DNA of 64,000 nt. It comes from Todiramphus chloris collaris. Its lineage: Eukaryota; Chordata; Aves; Coraciiformes; Alcedinidae. Position 1 is the first letter of the stretch; each line of letters starts with the position of its first letter. Of this stretch, positions 1-12,056 are shown piece by piece. The notes under the pieces were generated by a model. That model was given only the letters and a program-made list of their open reading frames with translations, was not told where the DNA came from and did no database searches. The stretch is taken from positions 682,001 to 746,000 of the forward strand of contig JANVCC010000030.1 in assembly GCA_025345505.1 (NCBI GenBank). Direction: 5' to 3'. The translations under genes and the position numbers were made by a program.

Positions 1-3000
1 ACAAGTTGTTCCCGAGCATTTTGCTGCCATCATTCTGATTTCCACCCATGGCATTATAAAATTAAGTATTGTGGGTGCTGTCACAGCTTTCCCAAGTTAA
101 AAAGACATGTTTGGGCAGTTATATAATCTTAACAAAAATAGATTCCCAAGTTCATGTCCCAGGTCTCAGAAAAATGCCCGTTTTTTGCCCTTCTGGTAAG
201 CACAGTTCCTGATGGGGACATTCATGTACCAGTGAAATCAATGAGGTACCACAGCTCCATGAAAGGGATTTTTTTTTCTGGATTAAATGAACAGGAAGCA
301 AGAGTTTGAGGGGAGAGAGTCACTGACAAATATGGATTGAGGTTTTTTTCAGCATAAAAAGGTGGGTGGAAACAGCTACTGAACTTCCTGATGCTTTAAT
401 ATTTTAGTAATTATGTTATCATTTCTTGTTTTGAAGTAATTTTTATTTAAAAATGATGATTTAAAATGGTCAAGGAACATGGGAGTAAAACAAACTGTTC
501 ATTTTGTGTTAGAGGAAATGTTTATGTTGACACCACCACCCACAAAACGGGACTTTTTTTGCATGTGTGCATGTATGCGTGCACTGGAAAAGACTGAAAT
601 AAAGAACCTAATTTTGGTTTAATCTGATTTTTTCTTTTTTTTTCTGATCTTTTTTCAATTGGCTTTGTACCCCAACAGGGAAAGTCCCTTATTTTCTGTC
701 CAGTATCCAGTCTCACTTGTCAGCAGGGCCCAATGAGACTGAAAAGGGAACTGGAAGTTGAAGCAACATTTGGACTATTCAGCTTGTCACACTGAAACTA
801 GGAGCCTTTGTTTCCTAGAGAGTAAGGACATCTCTAGAAGGTGATTTTCAGTGCTCAGTTTAGGGGTTTCTGCAGACCTTAGTCTCCTAAGTTAGACAAT
901 ATGAACACCTTTGTGTGTCAGATATTGTTAATGACTAATATTTTTTAAAACCAGGCTGACTTTAGGACAGGATGACACTGGCTGCTGCTTTTCCTCTCTG
1001 CTGTGTTGTACCTTGGAAACTTCTGTTTCTCCACATGAGGACTACACCAGCCTACTCTGAAATGTAGCTGGCTCTGAATCACTGTATCTGCAGGTAAGGA
1101 GGTAAGTGCTGAGTGGAAATATCAGTTGTGTGTCCCTGCATCCTGGCTTGTGGCTGCTACTTTCAGTCTTTGTATATTAAAGGAAAATGTCTTGATTTAA
1201 TTTGGAGCCACCTCGATAGCAGCTCCAGATGATCACTAAGTGACCTTCCCCATCCCCATAGCATCCTTTCATACAGTCCCCTTTCCACAGGGTCCTCACA
1301 GCTCCCAGGTGGGCCTTGTGGGGCAAAGCTCTCCCCAACAAGGTGGCGCATGCCCCGTTGCAGGGGATGGTCCCCAAGAGGCATCTCTTTACAAAACATG
1401 TGCAGATTGGAGCGGTGCAGCACAGCCCAGAGTCTCAGCCCCTGCCCTGAGCCCATCCATCACTTGGTTGTGACTAATGGCCTGCTGGAGGCAGTGGGAG
1501 GACACTGCAGAGGTGATGCAGCACACATGGCAGCCTTGCAACTGGGACTGATTATATAGACTTAGATGCCTCTTCTGTAGGCTGGTCACATCAGAGGACA
1601 GGCTGGAGCTTGGTGCATGTCAAGGAAGAAAAGCACACAGTGCAGGGACAGCCCAGCAATTCCCAGCACTTCAACTCCTTCATTCTTGCTAAAATCTTAG
1701 AAGAAATGGGTGGGTTGAAGAATCAAGGATCAGCTGTGTCCTTAAGTCTGCTGAGAATACTTGCTTTGCAAATATTTATTCATAGTGAATGTGGAAGGTG
1801 TTTGTGCCAGCTCTAATTAACCATTCTCACTAGCACGAAGATGCTCTCCAGTAGAAGCCAGTATGTTATTCAATTCATTTGGATTAATTAGTGAAAAGGC
1901 CCAGTATGTAATTTCATACTTGAACTTTTAGATCTGTATTGTAATTGAATTGGAATCATGCTGTGTGATGATTGAAATATTCACATGGTCTGACCAGGGA
2001 AAGGAGTTTCCAAAAAAAAAAAAAAAACCAAAAAAAATCTTAATGTTGAAGAAAACCTCTCAAATTAATATTTGGCTTCTTTTAAGGAGATTTCTCTGGG
2101 ATATCACTCTCTTCCCCGATTTGTTATTCATGGAGCAACTTGTTCTCAGCAAAGTAACAGTAAAGGCTTTGGATCAGGCCCCAAATCATTTCTCACTATT
2201 TTCAGATGGCAGTTTTGTGGTCACCAGTGCTAGAACAACAGTCAATCCTCATGAGCTGTTTTTCCTTCTCCATAAATTGTTTTATGTTAGAACTCAAAGA
2301 AAAATCTATAAGCTAGCTTTGGCACTGTGGATACGTGGGGATGCCTTCTGGCAACACCATGTGTCAGCAGCTTTGTCAGATCATTGCCCTCTGCAAAATC
2401 TGTCAAGGTTTTTGGGGGGTTTCGGGGTATCTGGTCCCCAGGTACCTTCTCCTGTGGAATGGCTGGGTCCAACAGTACTGAGGAGGCCAGGGAAGTGCCT
2501 GTGGGCAAGCGGGCAGTGACATAGCAATGCACATCAAGAAATTTGGCAAACTGGATTTGAGAAATGAAAGAAAATAACAGCTCAGTGTTTTTGAACATAC
2601 AGCAGCCTTTGTGGTAATAGAACCAGCAGCACCATGTTAATGGCCTCTGTCGGGGAGTATTGGAAAATACAGACCAATAGATTTACCCTTTAGAGAACGC
2701 TTTGGACCTAACACAGCTGTGGTTATGGTTTTGAGTGCTGAAAGTAGCAACTTTAGTCAGAATTTTAGATGACTCATCTGAGTTCAGTTTGGTCTCCAAA
2801 TGGCCTGATCATTTTGTAGGTCAGATATTTGGGAGCAGTGTAGTAGACAGATGTGATGCTGTTATACAGAACACTGGAGGTCACTACAAAAATGTCAAAA
2901 GAAAAAAGTGCCCAGGATGGAATAAACCACATGCAGACATCTACATCTCCCAGCTGGCTGTAAAATTAGCTGTGACTTTAAAATTAGCTGGCTTTGAGTG

Positions 3001-6000
3001 GCCACCTGCAGCCCCAGCTCCTTGTAGGGGAAGTGGAGGAGGCTGTATGGGTTGGCAGCCCCATGCTGCTGGCTTGCGCATCTCAGAGGTTGTGCAGCTG
3101 TTGCTTCTGGTTTTGCAGTGGTTTTAGCAATATCTCCAGAGCGAGATAGGGCTGTCAGATGAGCTGAGGGGGAAGGGAGTAGGGGAGGCTTGGTGTGTGA
3201 GGCTCAATGCTGACTCCAAACTTAAGAAACCACTGCCCGTCCTTGGCCTTTCCCAGTGCTACCGAAAGCAGTTTTAATATCTATTTCAAATGCCCCTTTG
3301 GACATGGCACAGTATATATGCAGCTTGCCAGGGTGCTCATGTTCCTTTGTAGGGCACATAGTGCAAAGGGCTTGCAGCACGTTCTTTTTGAGGCTGCCTG
3401 CTGGGGTCTGAGGTGCTAACACAGCTTCCTCCTTAAAAACTAACAGCACACCCAGAAGATATTAAGCAATGCTGAAAAAATCCTATGGCACCACACACAG
3501 CACCTGTTTGTGCACAGGTCCCTGTGGTGGGTATGAGGCTGACATGGAGCAGGAAGGTTCACCTGCTGCTCCCTGGGACCATGAATGTGTCTGGGAACAG
3601 CAAACAGGTGATTTCCCACTCCACCACTGGCAGTAACTCTAAACAGTTTGTGTTTCCCTTTGTGGGCAAAGTTGTTGTGAAACTGTCCGCTAAGTCAGGG
3701 TGTGGGTCAAAGTAAACGCAGTTAGCCCCTGGGACCTGTTCAGATGGCCACGGTGAAATGGCAGCCGTTTTGGGGCAGACTGTTGCATTTGTCTCTGTCA
3801 TGCCAGATAGTGACTGTTGGGAACAAGCATTGAGTTCATCCAAAGCCCCTGTGCCATGGCAGGCTGTGTACTCCCTCCCTGGCCTGCCAGCCACAGAGAC
3901 AGCCCTTAAGTGTGTGTTCCTGTTTATCAGGTGCTCAGTTATATTTTGGGGACAGCTGCATATTTGAGGGGTCGCTGCTGTCACGCTCACCTCTGCATGA
4001 GACCAGGATCTGAGAAGGAAATGAGGGCCAATTAGGCGTATTCTGTCTCCTGCCCTGTTTTGAACATTCCTCTCCATTCATTTGAAGTCATCTAGGTCTC
4101 CTGCACCTCCAGGAGGGACTCTGCTCTTGGCAGCAGGAAGCTGGGTTGCTGATCAAAACATTGCATGATAAAAGTGCTTTGAGAAGCATTTTACAATATT
4201 TGGAAGGAAAGGAGGCCTTTAAAACTGATGCTCATCCACTCCTTCAAATAATATGAGTGCTACAAAAGTACTAACATTTGCAGTATAGCTTTGGCCCCTC
4301 TGAAACATGAGGCAGGTTGGCAATAAGCTTCTGGACCATCTCTCTTTGAGCTTTATAACAGCTTTAAAAAAGAAATAAACAATTAAAATATCATGGTTAT
4401 AAATGCTTTCTCTTTCTCCACACTCCAGCATTTTAGTGTTAGGCCATGAAATGCATGAGCAAACTGCAAACAAAGCCAGACCTCATTGCCTTTATAACAG
4501 CAGGCACCAAATATCAAATTGGCTGGTGGAAATGTTAAGTGGGGAGAGGAAGGCATGTCAATTCTGTAATGAGGTTTGCAAAGGAAATGCACTATGGTTT
4601 CTTTCAGTACTTTTGATGAAGTTGTTTAATTGCACTAAAAGGTAAATATTTGGTATTAATCTCCTTGACAATCTGAATTCATCCAGCATTGCTGTTTCTG
4701 AAATGCTGCCTCTCTCACAGAACAGTGCTTTGTGCTTTTCCAAAGGGACTTGGTGGGTCTTTACAGTTTCTGTTCACTTCTTTCCCTAGATTTTTCATTA
4801 ACAGCAAGTGCTTGACTATTTCTGTGCTGTGACTGCTGGAAGGACAGCTCCATGTGGGACTGTTTGCAGAAGCTATAAAATCGATTAATGCCTTCTAATA
4901 TTTGCACCTCTTGGTGCGTTCAGTTCATTTGCTGTGAAAGCTGTGGGCAGCCTAACCTTAGCCCCTGCAGCTGTACCGGGGTGGGGTGGCTGTTGCTTGA
5001 GTCCACAGGTTTGGCCAAAAAGACTGAATTTTTTGAGCTCTTTGTGTACAGCACCTGCCTCTGAAGCCTCAGCAGCCACCGCCATCGTGGCTCCCAGTCC
5101 CAGGTAGCAAGTGGGGCTGAGGATTGCTCAGTGCCCATTCTTTAGTGTGTGGGACTGCTTGCATAAATTAGCATGTCATTAGCTCATCAGATGGCCTCCC
5201 TCATTCACTGGGTTTTCTGGCCTTGACTCCCCTCAGCTGCCTGAGGGACATGCTGGGGTGGCAGCTCATGGTGAAGGTTCTGAGTGAAGACAGGAGCCAC
5301 CATCTCAGGCCTGTGTGCCCTGTGCCTCGATCCTCCTCACACTGCTTTATATTCACTTGTGTTAATGTCCTGGCACTTGCCTAAGCATGAAGTGGGAGAA
5401 ACTTAAGCAAATAGTTCAATGGTGAAAACCACATTGTTTCCTCACAGAAACATGGCAATGTTTTGTCACTGGAGCTGTGAGTGTTTCTGTGCAAAATCCT
5501 TCCTGGGTACAGGAAGCTCAAAAGTAATCGTGCTTTTCTGACAAACAATTTTTTAATTTGGCTTTGAGGAGAAAAAAGTTAAATCTTTGATGTCCATATT
5601 GGAAAGAAATCTTTGGGCCACTGGGTCAAGACCCAGTCTTCCTGGGGATGGGCTTTCTCTCCCAGTCCCTTGGCTCACTTGTCAGAGAGCCATCATAAAA
5701 AAACCAGATTCTCAGGGCATCTCATGGATACAACGTCCCAAATGTGGTATATAAGAAAGTGTATTTAGGAATGTATTTGAGGGTGGTTGGGGTTTTTTTG
5801 TTGTTGTTGTATGACTGGGTTTTTTAAACAAAGCAAACGAGTTGTGGCAGAGGGTGTCAGGAGGAGAAGGCTGGTGCTGCAGCCAGCTCTCAAGAGGATA
5901 TGTGGCACCATGAGGGTGTTTTATCCTTTATCTTCTTTATAATTTTTGGGGGTTTGTCATTTTACAAAGTGTGGTAAAAAACATAGCTGGTGTGCTTGGA

Positions 6001-6204
6001 GTCAAATGCTGGGCAGCTGCAAGACTTTCCCTGGGTGCCGGATGTCAATTGCTCTTGCTGTGCTCTGATGTCGATGATGCAGTATCACAGGGGGGAAAAA
6101 AAACAAACCACAAGAGGAAAAAAGCTGTCTTATGTCACCAGGGGTTAACAAAAGGAAAATTGCAAAGCTGTTGAGAGAAATTAGGTACTCTTAAGCACCA
6201 GTAG
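1..6204. other. Intergenic or intronic DNA, no gene recognised
   Basis: AT-rich DNA with no ORF that I recognise. The longest open frame (1950-2519, plus) begins with a poly-lysine run encoded by an A-tract near 2010-2036. It has no family resemblance I can name and no supporting splice or promoter context. I see no CR1 or LTR signature in this stretch. Confidence 0.5.
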
Positions 6205-6661
6205 GTGCTGGAGCTTGTCCAAAGAAGGGCAACGAAGCTGGTGAAGTGTCTAGAGAACAAGTCTTGTGAGGAGCAGCTGAAGGAACTGGGGTTGTTTAGC
6301 CTGGAGAAAAGGAGACTCAGGAGAGACCTCACTCTTGACAATTTCCTGAACAGAGGTTGTAGTGAGGTCAGTCACTTTTCCCAAGGAACAAACAGTAGGA
6401 CAAGAAGAAAGGGCCTCATGTTGTGCCAGGAGAGGTTTAGGTTGGACAGTAGGAAAAATTTTTTCACCAAGAGGCTTGTCAAGCTCTGGAACAGGTTGCC
6501 CAGGGAAGTGGTAGAGTCCCCATTCCTGGAGGGATTTAAAATCCATGAAGGTGTGGTGCCAAAGGACATGGTTTAGTGGTGGACTTGGCAGTGCAGTGTT
6601 AATGGTTGGACTCAATGATCTTAAAGGTTGTTTCCAACCTAAACGATTCTATGATTCTATG
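6205..6661 (+). mobile_element. CR1 LINE 3' fragment (5'-truncated)
   Basis: The sequence reads as the C-terminal end of the CR1 ORF2 protein followed by the CR1 3' UTR. It begins at the stretch that reads as '[13 protein letters not shown]' and continues through '[13 protein letters not shown]' and '[13 protein letters not shown]', which are typical late CR1 ORF2 segments. It ends in the diagnostic short 3' repeat (GATTCTATGATTCTATGA, about 6644-6661). CR1 copies are usually 5'-truncated and lack target-site duplications, as here. The frame 6205-6576 is open, but it is only the protein tail without the RT domain, so the copy is dead. The 5' boundary is uncertain by some tens of bases. Confidence 0.93.
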
Positions 6662-9600
6662 AAATATATGCAAAATACATGATTTATTCAAAGAGACATC
6701 ACGGTATATACCTTTTCTTGGTGTTTTCCCTCTATGGTAGTTGAAGGCTGAGGTTTTCCCCATGGATGTAGAAGTGCTTTGCCCAAGGCCTTAAATGCTT
6801 TCCACTGTCTGGTGCAGGCATTATTGACTGCTGCCCTGCTGCTTCTTAGCTCACTGTGCCTGCTCTGAGATGCTCCCTCAGCCCTCCCTTGTCTCCCACC
6901 ACCAGCCTTTTCTGGCACTCACGTGCCTTGGATTGAGGTTGCTGTTGCCAAGATCTTCCAAAGGAGTTTTTCACAGCTGGCACCTGCTGAGGAGAGCTGC
7001 CATCATTTGCCATTGCTCTCCTTTTTACTCGCCTTTTTTTTTATTTTATTCTTTCTTTCTTAAAGTTTTTTTCTCCTTTAAAAGTTTGGTAACAGATGTT
7101 GAAATTTGTTCCCACCTAACAGTGTGAATAGGAGCTAAGTGACAAAAAGAAAATGAAAGCAAATCAGACACTTGCTTTTGGATGCATCCTACATCCGACC
7201 AACTATGACCTAGGGGGATTCAAAAGCAAGTCTAAAAAAGCTCTGAAATTTTGTTCAGAGTTTAAAGAGCAGCTGATGCCTCTTGAAAAACCTTCAGCCC
7301 AGAAGGATTCTGTTGCTTTGTCTCTGGCTTTTCTTTATTTCTCCTTCATTGTTCTTCCTAGTGAATGCTATTTGCATGAAAATGGGACCTTTTGTTTCTC
7401 AAGAGCTGATCTGTCCCTATTGCTTATTCCTCATTTGGACATAGTCTGAGTCTATCCAGGGAGTGCAATTAAATCAGACCCTGTAGACTCTAATCCTCTG
7501 GGATACTGGGCCCACTTCCAAAGCATCTGATTGAGATAGAGAAAAGGGTTTCTAACTTCAGGTGTATTAAGTATGCAGCAGAAGTTGAGCAAATGTGGTT
7601 GTAATGAGAGTGGGGTGCAGTAATACCAAAAATGTAAGTTACATTGGTGAACCACTTCTCTAACAGAGATGCTTCCCCAGAGTCTTCAAAGGGACAACCA
7701 TATCTGTTTAAGAAATAAAATTTACATGTGCTATTTCCAGACATGTTTGAAAGCCCACTTCTTCCCTGGAAGGTGTGAATTCTGGAGCTGCAGGTGCCTG
7801 ATCTGCTGTCCTTTTGATCTGGTGGGTCACGGCTCTGTTCCATGCCCAATTTTTCACCTTCCATAGGCTTGTGGTGCTGCTTCTTTGTCCCATTGGGTTT
7901 GGGAAACTTGCCTAATGGTACTTTGTGTTGTCTTCATTAATACTCAAAATGTCACAAAGCTTTTCTGGGTTTCCTTGATCTGACCAGCAAAGTGCTTTCT
8001 TCCTTCTGTCTCCCTGTCAGGATGACCTTCAAGCTTTGTTGCTTTGACATTTTGTATTTATCTGAGGAAATAACAGTTTGTACCCTGAGCAGTTTTGCCA
8101 AAACTTTGGTAAGAGAGGTTGTGACCTGTGTGGTTCTATTTACATCTGCATTGAAAGGCCATGTAAACATGAGGTGGGAGCTGGGCTGGAAACCTAGTGC
8201 AACTGGGAAGAATGTTGAAAATAAGATTCTTTCTTATGTATGCAGCTGAGTTCTGGAGAAACAAACACTTCATCTGATAAAAACAAAATAGTTTTCAGTA
8301 TGGGAGTCTGGCTGCCTTCTTGTGCTAGTTAGACAACCTGGTAGGCTAGAAGCTAGAATGGGTTTATTTGCCCACAGGAACAGATTTTTGATTGTCAAAA
8401 AAAGTGGGGGAGAGATTTGCAGTGTCTTTTAAGGTGTTATGTGATGGGTGTATATGGGAATCCCAAGGCAAGTAACACTGCGGGTTCGAATTAAATGTGG
8501 TCTGGGTCCTTTTGTATGATATTTACAATGAGACAGGTAGAGGTGAGGAGGGCCTGGAATAGCCCATCCCCATGTGATTCATCGATGGAGGCTGTGTGGG
8601 ATACCCCAGGTCACCTCAGATGGAAGAAAACACCCCTCATTGCACAGCAGGCTCCTGCCCCAAGGTCCCAACAGGTCTCTGCACAGCTTCAGGCAGGAGC
8701 AGCAGCAAGAGCCTGAGCTCAGAGTGAGATGAAGAGTGTTTTATACCTCAGGCTTTCTTTTATCTTCTCACTACTCGTATAAAATGATCTACATAAATAT
8801 ATTTCTTATTAATACCAAGTTACTTTACTCTGCATGAGGAAAACAAATCTAACTGCAGGGATTTTACAGACACACCAATCTTCGTCTGTCAAAAGTCCTG
8901 TTCCTTTATTTCTGCCTCCTTCCAGCTGTGATGTTTTCGAGCTACTGCATTATTTCTTATTATCATGAATGAAGTCAGACTCATCTCTGCTGTCTGCAAC
9001 TCCTCATGCTTTCCTAAGGTCCTCTTTAAACTGAGTAAAGCTGTTTCAAACAGTGACCTTCATTGTCTCAGATGCTATGGCTGACTGAGTGGGACCATGT
9101 TAGGTGCTGGTCTCTGAGAGGTGGCTTTACTTGTAGTCACAAAGTTAATACTTAACAGGGAATGGTTGGGATTGTGTTGGTGTACTCTGAAGTGTAATCT
9201 AAACTGGATTTCCTGAGTTTGGAATGCTTAGGTTTGGATTAACAATTGCCTGACAGTGTTTGTAACTCTAAACTGCTGATACTTGCTCTCATATATAATC
9301 CCAGTTTAATGCCTTTTTTATCTGGGACTAGAGAGAAGGATTAATAGGAATCTACATACAGCAGACATGAGGTTTGACATCCTTCGGTGTCTGAAAATGG
9401 CACCGATTCAGCTTTTCTTCCTGGGAAACATTTCTGGTTCTTCATAGATATTTGATGGTATTAGTATCCTGCTGCAACCTTTTTTCTTTTTTTTCTTCAC
9501 ATCGGATGATGTGGTAAATGTCATCCTTAAGGACTGTCAGTGTATAAAAACAGGAATAAGAAGAATAAATGAGGTAAAATGAAGGAGGTTGTAGGTGTCC

Positions 9601-10610
9601 TTTGCTTTTCACAGTAGCTAAAGACACTGCTTTGTTAGTTTGTTGCTTTGGTAGAATTTCTCAGCAAGCGAGAAAACTGATGGAGGGAAAAGTCTCAGCA
9701 TTTTTTAGAAAATTCAGTGCCTCCAAAAAGCTGAAGACAGAAGCATGTAAAAAGGGAAGGAAGGATGAAGACAGTGCTGAGTTTAGACAGCTGCAGCAAT
9801 TGATTGAGTTACAGCTTTGCGCTGGTCAGTTACAAACCAGGAGCAAACTGCACAGGTCAAGTTTGAGAGAGTATCCTCCTACGGAAACTGGACACATTCA
9901 TCACTCTGCATGTCTCTCACACCAAGGTCAGCAATGGGAATGCTCCATTACTATATTATGTCACTTGGGATATTTTTACTTCTTTATAAGACTTTCATCT
10001 CGTACCTCCTGTAAATGCAGCAGATTACAAGAACACACAAAGCAGCTTTGCCGTGTGGGGAAATAACTGTGAAGTGAGCTGGAGTGTGATTTTCACATGT
10101 GCCTAGCTGTAGTACTCCACTTCCACAGAAAAATTAAAGATTTCACACCTCTTGTCTGTGCAAGTTTTCTCAGTTTTCTCCCTAGCACTTAGAGTGCTAC
10201 AAATTCATCTTTAGCTCATGGTGCTGTCTTTCTGCAGAGAAAACAAAGGACAATGTTAACGCTTCCTAATGGCAAGAAAAATGTTAAAAAAGCTTTGAGA
10301 GGTGTATATGCCTAAAAAAAGTCTGTAAAAGCCTATACATTTCTCTTGAGTCATATCTTTCTGTGTTTTTTTCTTATTATCACTGACCATGATGTAGCAT
10401 TGCTCATGATAAATATTTTGTTCAATTCGGTTCCATTTGTATGTGAACATCTTTCATAAAAAATAAAAGGCAATAGTGAAATCTGTACACAGTATCTTCA
10501 GTAGTATCTGGAGATACTGCATTCCTGGTACCTGTGCTGTTTCCTTCTTTCTGAATGCTTTGGTTGGGTTTTCTGTGGTTATATGCAAATATCAGTGGTG
10601 TGTTCTTATA
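6662..10610. other. Intergenic or intronic DNA, no gene recognised
   Basis: AT-rich unique-looking DNA with short random ORFs only. I found no repeat signature, coding exon or RNA gene. Confidence 0.5.
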
Positions 10611-12056
10611 ATCACAGAATCATAGAATGTTAGGGGTTGGAAGGGACCTAGAAAGATCATCTAGTCCAACTTCCCTGCCAGAGCAGGATCACCTAGACCA
10701 AGTCACACAGGAATGTGTCCAGGCAGGTTTTGAATGTCTCCAGTGAAGGAGACTCCACAACCCCCCTGGGCAGCCCGTTCCAGTGTCTGTCACCCTCACT
10801 GTGAAAAAAGTTTTTCCTCATATTTACCCTAAACCTTTTGTGCTTCAACTTATTCCCATTGCCTCTTGTCCTAACATTGAATGACATTGAGAAGAGCCTG
10901 GCTTCATCCTCCTTACACTCGCCCTTAACATATTTATAGGCATGAATGAGGTGCCCCCTCAGTCTCCTCTTCTCCAGGCTAAAGAGACCCAGCTCTCTCA
11001 GCCTCTCCTCATAAGGGAGATGCTCCACTCCCTTAATAATCTTGGTGGCCCTGCGCTGGACTCTCTCCAGTAGCTCTCTGTCCTTCTTAAATGGGGTGCC
11101 CAGAACTGGACACAGTATTCCAGGTGGGGCCTCACCAGGGCAGAGTAGAGGGGGAGGAGAACCTCCCTCGACCTGCTGACCACACTCTTCTTAATGTATC
11201 CCAGGATGCCATTGGCCTTCTTGGTTGTTAGGGCACATTGTTGGCTCATGGTCATCATCTTGTCCACCAGGACCCCTAGGTCTTTTTCCCCAGAGCTGCT
11301 TTCCAACAGATCAGCCCCCAACCTGTACTGATCCATGGGGTTGTTCTTCCCCAGACGCAGCACTTTACACTTGCTCTGGTTAAATTGCATTAAATTTCTC
11401 CTTGCCCATCTCTCCAGCCTGTCCAGGTCACGCTGGATGGCAGCACAGCATTCTGGCATGTCACCCACTCCTCCCAGTTTTGTATCATCAGCAATCTTGC
11501 TGAGGGTACACTCTATCCCTTCGTCCAGGTCATTGATGAATATATTGAACAGTATTGGACCCAGCACTGACCCTTGGGGGACACCACTAGCCACAGGCCT
11601 CCAGCTAGACTCTGCTCCACTGACCACAACTCTCTGGGCTCTGTCCTTCAGCCAGTTCCCAATCCACCTCACCACACAATCACCCAATCCACCCTTCTTA
11701 AGCTTGGCTGTGAGGATACCATGGGAGACAGTATCGAAAGCCTTGCTGAAGTCAAGAAACACCACATCCACTGCTCTCCCCTCATCTATCCAACTACTTG
11801 TGCCATCATAAAAGGCTATCAGATTAGTCAAGCATGATTTCTCCTTACAGAATCCATGTTGACTACTTGTGATAAGCCTCCTTTCCTCCACATGCTTTGA
11901 GATGGTGGCAAGAACAAGCTGTTCCATCACCTTTCCAGGGATAGAGGTGAGGCTGACTGGCCTATAGTTACCCAGGTCCTTTTTTTTGCCCTTATTGAAG
12001 ACTGGGATGACATTGGCCTTCCTCCAGTTCTCAAGCACTTCTGTTCTCCAGGAACC
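10611..12056 (-). mobile_element. CR1 LINE, 5'-truncated, RT domain largely open
   Basis: On the minus strand the element ends at the left with the CR1 terminal repeat (ATCACAGAATCATAGAAT, 10611-10628). It runs right to about 12056, where homology ends in '[18 protein letters not shown]'. The frame 10998-12122 is open for 374 codons. It shows the RT landmarks in order: '[18 protein letters not shown]', '[13 protein letters not shown]', '[13 protein letters not shown]', and '[10 protein letters not shown]' (normally FADDTK in CR1). The first 25 or so residues of that frame are flanking DNA. The C-terminal part continues in another frame (10693-11028, '[20 protein letters not shown]'), so there is a frameshift near 11030-11100. 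The endonuclease half and the 5' end are missing. Confidence 0.95.
10998..12056 (-). pseudogene. CR1 ORF2 remnant: reverse transcriptase domain
   Basis: This is a fragment of the non-LTR retrotransposon ORF2 protein, which normally supplies endonuclease and reverse transcriptase for target-primed insertion. The fingers and palm motifs are present: the Asp of '[11 protein letters not shown]', 'PQGSVLGP', and the 'ADD' catalytic pair. No stop occurs in about 340 codons. There is no methionine of its own, because the N-terminal endonuclease was lost by 5' truncation. The frame breaks near 11030-11100, and the tail (10693-11028) reads in a different frame. The open length suggests a comparatively young copy, but it cannot encode a complete enzyme. 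Confidence 0.9.

Noticed and set aside
1950-2519. 189-codon open frame, plus strand
   Set aside because: It starts with a lysine run from an A-tract, shows no family I recognise, has an overlapping antisense frame of similar quality and lacks gene context. Treated as chance.
3559-4077. 172-codon open frame, minus strand
   Set aside because: No recognisable domain or signal, composition looks random, and there is no splice or promoter support.
11335-11811. 158-codon plus-strand frame
   Set aside because: Antisense shadow of the CR1 reverse transcriptase on the minus strand.
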